Source of the DNA: Oscillospiraceae bacterium
GTDB taxonomy: Bacteria > Bacillota > Clostridia > Oscillospirales > Oscillospiraceae
Reading direction: 5' to 3'
DNA length: 13,959 bases
Assembly (NCBI GenBank): GCA_017936205.1
Contig: JAGBGB010000153.1
Location: 1-13,959 of the forward strand
Positions 1 to 12,000 of this stretch are shown in pieces (the stretch's first letter is position 1; each line of letters begins with the position of its first letter). The notes below the pieces were generated by a model that saw only the letters and a program-made list of their open reading frames with translations, did no database searches and was not told where the DNA came from. Position numbers and translations under genes: made by a program.

Positions 1-3000
1 AAGCCCTGGAAGTAGTCCTCATAGTAGACCACATTGGCAGGGAGGATCTTAACTTCCTTGGTCATGAGTGCTTCTACAGTGGGATCGATCCTCAGGATGC
101 TATCCGTTTTCCCGGTATATTCCGTACCGAGCTTACCTGCACGGAGAACCACATACATGGTATCAGCCTCGCCCTTCATGGCATTGGGGGTATAGATCAG
201 CTTTCCGTCCTTGGTAATCGTGAAGACACCCCATGTGCCCGTGCCGTCGCTCTCTCGCAGGCAGATATCCTGAGTGAAGCTCTCCTCAACGGGATTATAG
301 ACGATTGAATCCGTAGACATGGCAACAGAGGTCATGGCTGTATTGATGTCATTTCCTTGTGCTCCTCCCTGAACGGTACCGGGGAGCTTGTCTTCGGCAT
401 AGAATTTATCGCTGCAGGTCAACTCCGCCTTGTTACCGTAGTCCAGAACGAAGACACTGTTTGCTACCTGATAGACCTGAACCAGCACATCTACATAGAC
501 CGTGGATCGGCTGCCTTCTACGGAATAGGTCGCAGTAACAGTTGCCTTCTGAGCCCCTGCGGTGGTAGCAGATAGCTTGTAGCCTCCATCATTGACGGGT
601 ACGCCTTGGAAGCCCACAGTATCCCAGTTTCCACCGAAGTCCATTTCTTCAAGGACAAAGATTCCACCCTCCGAGAAGAAGAGTCCCTTGGAATCGCAGT
701 CCAGAAGTGTCTGCATCAGTTTTTCCTTGGACACCAATGTCTCATGTCCCTCCCACAGATACAGGGTCAGGGTCTGTTCCAGCTTGGGCAGGGAGAAATA
801 AACATCCTGATTTGTATGCTCGACCTCTGCCACAGCATCTGCAGGGAGAACGAATACATCATAGCCTGCAGCACTGCGGAAGGGATGGTTGTCCAAGCCC
901 TTGCGCTGCTCATAGGTATGGTGGGTGTCGCCCCAATCCTCCGTAACGCGGATGGGGTTGGTGCTTTCGTTCAGAGCATTCGCCGTAAGCACATAGTACA
1001 GGTCAGCGAACTGCTGCTTCATGACACCATCAACTTCCACAAGCTCACCCAGTTCACCGATGACGGTGATCACACGGTTCGTTACCTTGTTATCATCAAG
1101 GGTCAGGTAAATATCTGCAATGTCATTCCCCGTAATGATGGGAGAACCGGACAGATTGAACTTGCTTCCCTGGTGGTAGACACCGTAGGCGCTGCCTGTG
1201 ACGGTGCCGCCGGTTACGGTAGTATTACCAACATTGTAAATGCCACAGTAGCTTCCTTCGATATAGGCATTGCCGGAAACCTCAAGATAATGTCCGTCAC
1301 CGTCTTGTTCGCCAAACACGGTGACACCTATGCAATCAGACTCTACTCGTCCGCCACTGCAGTATACCTTACCATAGCTGCTAATGCCTCTGACACGACC
1401 GTTGATATTCTGAGGTGCGCTCTCTTTCTCAGCTTTCACAAGACCATCATACATATGGAACTCAGAGCCGGGAGCTGTGCAGAACACGCCGTAGATGAAG
1501 TTATCCCCTGTACTGGTTCCATAGATCTCGCCATCATAGAGATGATAGATCGCGTAATTGTACAGGTATACAGCGGCAGTGATCGTGCTATCGTTGGCAT
1601 ATCCTCTGGCCTCTACACGAGCGTCATTGTACTGGTTTACAACGGTTCCGGAATTAAATGCCTGAATACCAAGGATATGGCAGGCTTCCTCTCCGCCTTC
1701 GGGAGCTTTTGCCACTACCAGACCGCTGAACAAATTCAGAACAGCAGGCTTTTGAGTATCCGTGGTTTCAATGTACAGGGTGCTGATATCCTTGTTTCCC
1801 TCTACATAATAGGTTCCACCATAGATATTCAGGGAACCCTCGCTCCAAATGCCATAGTGTCTGCTGATCTCATGGCCTACCAGCTCCCCTTCGTTTGCCG
1901 GGGCGGCATTCACACGGCTGATCTTGCCCTGTCCCAAGGCTCCCTCGGGATCTTCACGAGAGCAGTCGCAGATGTTCAGAGTAGCTCCGGGGGCTACAAA
2001 GATATAATCGCTGTAATTTGTGCCCAGATGGAGGGTCTTTCCGTTGAGACAGAGGTTGACTGTGCCCTCGGTGATCTTGATCTGGGTATTGCTGCTGATC
2101 TCATCAGCCACGAGGACATAATTACCTGCAGGCAGAACGCCCTCACTGCTCAGGTAAGAGGCAAGGTCTGCATCACTGCCCAGCACTCGATCAAAAAGCT
2201 CATATGCAGCATCGTTATGCTCCGGATCCTCCGGGGTGGGGTTGGGAAGTCCGTCCTTCCAATCCACTGCCACATAATGGTTGTGGAGCAGCTTGAACTT
2301 TGCAAGCACGGTTACATGACCGGCAGGCATTGTCAGGGTGTAAACACCGTTGCCCGTTTCCGTGAGGGCTACGGGCTTGACCTGTCCCAGACGGTCAACA
2401 TAGGTTGCGCTGACGGACTCGAACTCATAGCCGGGGTTTGTGGTAACGGTAACTTCAATATTCTCGGTTCCCACAAGGGCAGCGGAGGGATTTGCAACCA
2501 CAGTGCCGCCGGCTTCGGGATCCGCAACACCAATGACCTGAGGCAGCGCAAGGAACAGCTCCTTCTTGCCCGTATCCTCAGCAATCATTTCAACCACGAT
2601 ATACTTCTGGGTGCTGACGAAGGGGATCCTTGCAGGACTCGTAGCTGTAGAAGCCAAGCCGGACAGCTCCCAACCCGTGGTAATCTGAATGTAAGGCACA
2701 TCAGCAGTGAGAACCTTGTTAGAGTAGATCGTATAGGGATCATTTAGGGTATTCTCACCCAGAGCACCCTCAATGGTAATCTTGTTCTCATTGTCATACG
2801 GGAACAAGACAAAATCTGCCTCGCTGCTGTTGATAATCGGGCTACCGGACAGATAGGTAGGCTGATTAACATAGACACCGTATTCTTCCGCCGTCAATGT
2901 GCCGCCTTTGAGATGTGCACCGGCGCCGAATCTAAATGAACCGATGCCAAAATCCTCATTCTTTACAGTAATGGTACCACCTTCCATAATAAAGGTAGCA

Positions 3001-6000
3001 TATTGATAGGTATACACACCAAAGGCGGCAGTATTGCATCCATTGGCGACAATATTGCCGCTATCCAAGATCATGGTGGAATTAATTAACGGGGACACAC
3101 TGGCGGTATTTATAACACCCTTACCGGTGCAGTCCTCGATCCGTAAGGTGGAAGGCGAATAGTTTAGTCCGTAACCATCGGTAATACCCTGGGAATAGAA
3201 GGATTCGTTCTCGTTCTTTGTTGTAATGTTATGTCCGAAGAGACACAGATTGCTGTCTTCGGTGAAATGGATGCTATCCTGGGTAATATCCTGCACCAAA
3301 ACATAGTTTCCTTCAGGAAGTGTGTTAGTTGCCACACTATCCATAAGTGCCTGTGTCAGAGCCTTATCGTAGATGGTCTGGGTTCCATCGGGATGGGTAT
3401 GAACATGAAGCTTAACATACAGCTCGCCGTCAGCTTCCAGATAGATCTCATAGCCATCTACGCTGTAGAATACAGAAGGATCGCTATTGTCCCCCACGGC
3501 TGTCCACTCGGTGGTGATCTGAATCCTCTGATCCACAGCAGAAAGAGCCTGTTCCAAGTCAACAGAGTAAGGGATCTCCGGATTTACCTTTCCGTCAATG
3601 TCAATGACACGGCCGGATGCCAGATAAATGTCTGCCAACTTACCATTAAGCTCAGAGCTGCCTGCCAAGCAGAAGTCTCTCGCCACTACCCGAACAGCAT
3701 AGCCCGTCTCCGCTTCGATCATCGCTACATCAGAATTGATTTCTGTGTAGGAACAACTATAAATACCGTCCGTCTTTGCAGAAATGGTACCGCCATAAAT
3801 AAATGCATAATGCATATAGCCATCATTAGGCATATAAATGCCGGCAGCTGCCGTAGACTGGATCGTACCGCCATAGAGATAGAATTCGCTGAACCTAGAT
3901 TGGATATTTACTGCAGCAGTAGTGTTAGAGGAAATAATCTTACCACCCTCTCCACAGTCGCAGACATACAAAGATTTGAATCCGGAACCATCACTATATT
4001 TGATTTGATAGCCACCCAAATCCAGGGTATGACCGTTCAAGCAGAGATACACATTTCCGCGGGGAATTACAATATCTCCCGTTGCGGTAACGTCCTGCGT
4101 AAGGAAATAGTTTCCTGCTGCAAGAGTGCCCCCTGCTGCAGTCAGTTCCTTATCAAAGGTTATTACTGATCCGGTTTCTTCACATTCCACACTCATTTGG
4201 TGCTTATGGATCTGCTTAAAGGTTGCCTTAGCAGTAACAAGAGCCGTATTGGGCATGGTGAAGGTATAGGTGCCGTCGCCATTGTCTGTTACGGGAACAG
4301 TAACGTCATTATCGTTAGCGTCCTTATAGGTAACGGTCACGGTGCCGAGCTTGTAACCTTCATTGGGCGTTGCCGTCAGAGTGATGGTAGAGCCTACTCT
4401 CACAGAATTAGCAGCGGGGGAAGTCATAGCCAAATCGCCGTGTCCGTCCGTTTCGCACTTGACCTCGGGGATGACAAGATACAGCTCCTTCACGCCGTCG
4501 ACCTCGATCTCGCAGACTGCATAGCCCTGAGTGCTTGCGAAGGGAATGTAATCGGGCTTGTCTGTAAGAGCGCCCCAACCGCTGGTCAAACGATACTTGC
4601 CGTCAACCATAGGATCGCCCAGTTCCACGGTATAGATCATACCTGCGGGGTCGAAGCCTTCTTCAATGGTAAGCTCAGGTCTGGTGTTTGCATATCCGGG
4701 ATAGGACCAGAGATAGAAATCTGCGGGTCCATTTGCACCTTCATCCAGTACAATGGTGCCGTTCAGGATGACCTTACCACAGCCAAGGTGAGCAATGATC
4801 CAGCCCTTACCGTTTTCTGCAACCTTACCGGAATTCAGGACAACATTCGCAGAGCCCGGGATTTGGTAAATCGTTGCACCGCCTGCGCTTGTACCATTGG
4901 TGGAATCGGCAACGAAGCTACCGCCTTCAATGTAGAAATTGGTATTGATGTTAGAGCTACCTGAAGAGTCAGTAATATGCACTGTACCGCCCCGGATGTG
5001 AATATTGGAATTAAAACCGTTGATAATGTTGGTATACATATGACCGCTACCCTTACAATCACAGATATACAGGGTGGCATTGGATATATTCCAACTAAAA
5101 TTGCCGGTAATGGTATGACCGTTCAAGCACAGGTATACCTCATTGTAATTCTGGATCACAACTGAACGGCCTTGTACAATATCTTCAGTCAGGTAGTATC
5201 TGCCGGAGGTCATGTAATACTGACCGGAGGTAGTCACGCTGAAGTTATTGTCAAATTCATACTGTCCCATGGGAGTAACGAATTCTGTTTCTCCGTGCAT
5301 ATGGCGTGCTGCAAGGTACAGCTCATAGGGAGATTCGAGGGTTTTGCGATGTCTGATAACAACATAGTTACTATCCGCAGAGGCGAAGGGATACACAGCC
5401 ATAGCGGAGTGGAAATCGCTCCAATCGGTGGTGATCTGTACGGGTCTGCCGTCTTCGGGAACTACGAGAGTACGGACGGTGTAGGAGCCGGTAACAGGAC
5501 CAACAATGTTGATGGTCTTTCCGTTGTCGTTCAGGTTGAAGGAGGCCTGTCCGCCGGTAATTTCGGGATTACCGGAGAGGTTAAAGGTCGCACTTTCCTG
5601 CAGACGGACACCGTAATTACTGCCTTCTGCGGTGTTTGCGATCTTGCCGCCGGAAACATTGAGGGTAGCACTTCCCTGTCCCACAACTGCTGCGCCTACG
5701 CCACCGGTAGAAATCAGCTCACCGCCGGTCATGTTCAGAGTACCGCTGTTTGCAACAAGCGCAAATTCAGTGGTCTCAACAGTGCCGCCCTTGATGTTGA
5801 CGGTTGCAGTCTGGATATGAATACCCTTGGTGCCTGTGATCTTGCCGCCATCGACGGTAAGCACACCGGCCTCGGACTGATCGATGACATACTGCTCTGC
5901 ATGAGAGGAGTGCAGTTCGCCAGCGTACATTTCCATAACACCGGAATTGAACAGGACGGGCTGATCACTGGTCAGCGTACCGCCGTAGAGGCGAATGGTG

Positions 6001-9000
6001 CCGGAGTTCTCGAAGAGATAGGGGGTAGTTGCGATCTCATAGCCTGCGGGAGAACCGGTGATGGTGCCGGTCTTGCCTTCACTGCAATCACAGATATTGA
6101 GGGTAGAACCGTAGGTCACATAGATGTGAGATGTAGCCATGTCCAGAGTATGACCGTTCAAGCATAGGTTAACCTCGCCGCTAATGGTCAGGATCTGGTC
6201 TGCAGTAACATCTTCATAGAGCACATAGCTGCCGGATTCCAGAGTCTTGCCCACAAAGTTGATGGGAAGAAACTCAATGGTAGAACTCTCGACATGCAGT
6301 TTATGATCGTGCTTGCCTACGAAATAGAGCTCGGTCTCTCCGTTCATTTTCAGGATACCAATGCTGTAATCTAAGCTGTTATTTGTTTTTGCGGATACGA
6401 AGGGAACGGGATAAGTCGCATTGATTTCCCAATTATCGGTGACCAAGAAGGGGGCAGAACCGTCGAAATAGGTGTTCTTGCCACCGTTGACCACATACGG
6501 TCCGCCGTTAACAGCTCCATCGAGGATGACGATCTGTCCCTTGCTTGCCAGATAAATATCGGTCTTGGCAGTCAATTCGGGGTTTCCTCTGAAATGGAAC
6601 TCCGTATTACCTACATAGATCGCCGTTGTAGATCCTCCATCGATCTTACCGCCGCTAATGCGGAGGACACGATCGGAAGAACCGCTACTATAACTGTAAA
6701 CACCATAGGGGCCTCTGGGCTTCATATAACCGCCGGTGATCACCAGTTCACCCTTATTATGAACAATGAGTTTAGACTGAGATCTTTCGATCAGAGAACC
6801 GCCTGCCATGAGCATATAGCCCTCGGTGGTGGTATCGGTGGTAATGGTACCGCCGTAGATACGGAGGTAAGCACCCACATTATTCTTGATCTTATAGGGG
6901 TTCATGGAACCTGTTCCATGCTCACTGCAATCACAGATGTTCAGGACACCGTTAACAGTAATTTCATTGGTGCCAAAGGTCATCTTGTGGCCGTTGAGAC
7001 AGAGGTTGACTCTGCCGTTAATGGTGAGGTTGGAAGTAACGGAAATGTCATCGATGAGAACATAGTTGCCCTCGGGGAGTTCGCTGATGTTTTCGCCCAG
7101 GATCTTATCAAACTCCACGATGTCGCCGGTTTCGCAATCCACGGACATGGGGTGCTTGTGCTTGTCCATGAAGTTGACGGTCACGTTGCAATCTGCGGCA
7201 GGCATGGTCATGTCAACCACGAAGTTACCGTCGTCATTCTTTGTGTAAGGCAGCTTCTGAGTGACAGTCTTTGCACCGTCCCAATAAGTCAGAACAACAG
7301 AATATACGACTTGCTCTTCCGTAGCGGGAGTTGCGGTGATGACCACAGAAGTGCCTTCCTTACCGGAAGCGTTAGCAGGCTCAACACTGCCCTTGGTGGG
7401 ATCGTTGACCTCAACAGTCAGCTCGGGAACGACCAGATACAGTTCGGTGACACCGTTTTCATCGGTGATCTCACGGATCGCATAACCCTGAGTGCTGACG
7501 AAGGGAATGGTATCACAGTCTGCAATATCCCAACCCTCAGTGAGTCGGTAGGGAAGATTAGAAGCATTTGCTCCATCGTGAGTAACTGTATAAGTTTCGC
7601 CTGCAGGAGGAGTAAATTTACCACTAAAGTACAGATACTGGGGATAATAATCGGGGTAAATGGCAAAGTCCTCAGCTTCAAGAGAGTTGATGATGATACT
7701 GCCTTCCAAATAGGTCTTACCGACACACACCTCAACTGCTGAACTGACAGCAGTAATGGTGCCGCCCTTCAGATACATATCCTTGACATAGTAGTATTGC
7801 TGCTGAGCGCCTGTACCTAATCCGGTACCGCAGGGACCCCATTGAGCACAGGTAAGAGAGCCGCCCTCCATAATAAAGTTACCGCAGACCCAAACAGCAT
7901 TGCCATTGAAGTTTGCCGCACTGCAATCCAAATTACCGCCGGCAAGAACAAAAACAGCATAATCCGCATCTACATCCTGAAGATCCAGTTCCACCTTATA
8001 CAGGGATACGAGGCTGTCGCCAACACAGTCATCTAATCTAAAATAGGCTTTTTCTGCAACAAAGAGATCATGACGGCTGGTATTAATGTCATGGCCCAGC
8101 AGACACAGATGAACAGTGTTGCCGTAGGCAATACGGACATTGGTAGAGATCACACAGTCTTCTATCAGGAAGTAATTACCGTCCTCGATTACACCACCAT
8201 TTTGCTTCAGCATGGCCTCAGTCAATACCTTATCATAGACAATCTGAGTACCGTCTGCCAAGGTGTGAATATGAGGCTCATAGAAGTAGACTGTTGCAGT
8301 GGTGTCGCCGGCAGGCATGGGGAATTCAAAATTGCCCTGTGCATCGGGGTAGAATTCCTTGGTAACCTGAGTCTCCCCTTCCATATAGGTCAGGACGAGT
8401 CTGCCTGCGAAGTATCCGCTTGCGGGAGTGGCATCGATGGTGACAGTCTCTGTTTCCAGAGCCAAGGTAGTCACATTGCCATTGGCATCCTTGGCAACAG
8501 CAGTGCCTTCGCCTTCGGTCTGAACGGTGATGTTTGCCTTCACACCAAGATAAACCTCGCCGTTCTTCACATAGGTGAAGTAGTTGGGATCTGCAGAGGT
8601 GAAGCAGTTGTAGGTATTGCCGTTTTCATGGAAGCCTTCGGTAATCTGAATGGGATGCCCAACGGTAGGCTTGGTTGTGCCATCACCCAGTCTAACGGAA
8701 TAGGTCTCTCCATCGGGAGGCGTTAAGAGGCCATCAATGGTGATCACTTTATTGCCATGATAGATATAAATATCCTCGTTTTTACCGTTAATGACGGGGC
8801 TACCGGACAGCTTCAATGTACCGCCATAGAACTCAATACCCATATCATCGGAGGTAATGGTACCACCGGCAATAGTCAGCGTGCCGGACTCCAGACATGC
8901 ACCGTAATCCTTGCCATATACATTGCCATCGTAGAAATGCAGAGCGGACCCAACATACAGACCATAGGAATTAGTGCCATTATAATTACCACCGTAGACA

Positions 9001-12000
9001 TGTATGGGGCCAGCAAAAGACCAAAGGAGCATGTTGGAATTGGTGGTTGTAATTCCACCGGTCTTGTCACTGCTACAATCACAGATATACAAAGAACGGC
9101 TGTCTTGGGTTTCAAAGCTGGCATTTCTATGGGTAGAGGTTATGGTATATCCGTTGAGACAGATATAAGCATAACTGTTGAGATAGATCATGTCTATAGT
9201 GATATCACTGGTAAGTACATAATATCCATCTGCTAAAACATGGCCGGACTTATAAGATCCAATATTGTCCTGATTCAGTTCCGTTGCGAAAACAATGTTT
9301 TCTTCTTTATTGTCGCTGACAGAGCAATCGACGCTCATGGTGTGAACATGGAGGATCCCCAAGTAAAGCTCCCCATCAGAACTCTTACGGACAGTGTATG
9401 CCGGATTTTTTGTAACAAAGTGGAGGGGTTCGGTGTCTGCCATGTAGGTAGACCAACCGGTAGTGACCTGAACAGGGTTCCCCTCTGTGGGACGTGCTAC
9501 GGTGACCACGGTATAGGCCTCGGTAGGAGCTACGAAGTTCTCACCGATGGTGACAGTCTTTCCCTCTTGGAGATGGAAGTCGGCGGAACCGGTCTCAATG
9601 ATAGGATCGCCGGAAACGGTGACGCTCTTACAGTTATGGGAGATGCCGTAGTGCGTAGCCTGAATGGTGCCGCCAGTGATTTCAATTTCAACATCATCGG
9701 AAGCGTTGATGCCCAAACCTTTTTCGCCCAATGCCTTGAGAGTACCTCCGGTCATTTTCGCCTTAGCGGAGTCTGCGATTCTCAGTGCGATGGTGCTTTG
9801 GTCGGTATTGACCTGAACAGTACCGCCGCTGATCTCTACAGTGCCGGCCGTGGCAAAAATGCCTGTCTTATTGCCAACCAGAGTACCACCGTAGATATAG
9901 GTCTGACCCTTCGTATAGAGGGGGCCGTGGTTGGTGACGGTAACACCCTGGGTACGGGTATTCTCGACGGTGCCGCCATAGATATAGCACAGACCGCCCT
10001 GCTCCACATGGAGTGTTGATCCGTCGCAGGAAGAAGTGATCTTACCCTCTCCCCCGCCGCCGTGGCAATCGCACAGCCGCAGAGAACCGCCATCGCCGTA
10101 GACGACGAGGCGAGCCAGCTCGCCCAGATCCAAGGAATGGCCGTTGAGACACAGGTAGGCTTCTCCTATAATTTCAATAGCGGTAACATTGGACGGAACC
10201 GATACATCGTGTGTCAGGAAAAACTTACCGCCGCCCAGACGCATGATACCGGAAGAACGGGTCATGTGTGCAAGATACTCCTCTTCGAGAGGGGTATAGA
10301 AGGTGATGGGAGCTTCATTCCCCGTCTCGGTAGATACATCGTGGCTGTGGATGGGATCTGCCGTGAGGTACAGCTCCAAGCCGTTGGTCTCCGGGCAGTA
10401 CAGCTCCCGAATCGCATAGCCCTGGGTGCTGACAAAGGGAATGTTCCCCCCGGTAACAGACTTGGAGGACAAGCCGGAATTATCCCAACCGTCAGTAAAT
10501 CGAACAGGATTCGTTGCGCTGACAGCTTCACTCACCTGTACGGTATAGGTTTCCCCTTCCGGAGGAACGAGAGCATTGTCATTATCAAAGCTGATCTTAT
10601 ATCCCGCAGAAAGATTAATATCTATGTTTGCACCGCTAATAATGGGACTGCCGGACAGTTCAACTCGGGCAGAGTCATGGCCTACAGCATAGCTTGCAGT
10701 GGTATCAATGATACCGCCACGGAGATAGAACTCTGAATAGTTGGGACCCCATACTTCAAGCATATAGGTAGCTCCGGTGGAACTTAAGGTACCACCCAAC
10801 ATCTCGAATATACCGGAGACATGGACAGAAACACTCAATCCGGTACCCCTGTTACAGACAACGTTACCATTGGCAAGAACCACGTTAGTTCCGGTTTTGG
10901 ACTCACCGTAACGGATTGCATGGATATTCATCTTACCCTTGCCGATCCGATTTCCGCCACCGTCAACAGCGCCACTGTCGGAGCAGTCATCAATTCTGAA
11001 ATAAGTACCGTCACCTACATCCAGAATTTGCTCGGTATACAGCTCGTTACCGTTCAGACAGATGTCGATCCGCTGTCCATCACAGATGTTAATATCCGAT
11101 ACCGTCAACTTTTCCTGTGTCAGCAGATATCCACCCTCGCGGAGAATATTGTCCGTAGGCCAAGTCTCATCTGTAAGGAAATTGGTGTAATAAACTCTTC
11201 TACCATCTTCCAGTACATGGTAATGCTGCTTGAACAGATCCTGGTCGGCTGCGTTGATCAAGTACAGCTCCACTACACCGTTTTCATAGTACTCAATAAC
11301 CTCGTAGCCCTGTGTGCTTTCAAAGGGAATATATCCAACCTTATGATATACTGCATCCCAGCCGGTAGTGAGCCGATGCTTTCCGCCGGAAGCAATTGCC
11401 GCAGGAGGGTAGCCACTATTGAAGTAGACAGAATAAACCTTGCCCTTGGGGTCAAAGCTTTCTGTAAGAGTGATCCGTGCATCTCCGCCGGTATACGTCC
11501 ATAGCCAAATATCCGCAAGGGAGGGACCGCCTTCCATCTGCACATCGCCGGACAAGGTCAGAGTGCCTAAGCCCAAGTGTGCCACAGCAGCAGCTCCGGC
11601 ACCCTTATTGATCATCTTACCGGATTCCAGAATAAAATAACCGCCCCTACGGTCTCCACCACAGTAGGCTGTGGCATTTTCCGATTCGGTACCGGGATCA
11701 GCAATAAAGGTACCCCCTTCGAGGTAAAACTTACTGTAATCTAATATCTGAGAACCTTTTAAACTGTTCTCAGCAAGGGTACCGCCGCAAACATGAACCT
11801 CTGTTGCACTTCCAGAGGTATTCATCGTTTGAATATGGAAGAATGCATCAGTATCCGTTTCCCTTGTACAGTTGCAAAGATAGAGCTTGGTCCCGGAAGT
11901 GACCTCAATAAACATGTTGCCGGAAATGGTATTGCCGTTAAGGCACAGGTAAATGGTACCACCGCAATTGAAATTAATATTTGCGGTCATTTCCACATCC

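Noticed and set aside
606-2747. A 713-codon plus-strand open reading frame
   Set aside because: It lies codon-on-codon opposite the giant gene, has no recognisable domain, signal peptide or ribosome binding site, and its translation is explained by complementing modules 10 and 11 and the C-terminal region.
7418-7735. Minus-strand open frames of 70-105 codons in another frame (also 2369-2584, 4835-5080, 11273-11545, 13046-13324)
   Set aside because: They overlap the giant gene on the same strand in a shifted frame, with low-complexity Ser/Leu/Pro/Arg-rich translations and no initiation signals.
2037-11948. Recurring short DNA motif resembling spaced direct repeats (CRISPR-like)
   Set aside because: The copies are about 800-1,200 bases apart, diverged, and all encode the same LCLNG protein motif within one frame. 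There is no array of short unique spacers.
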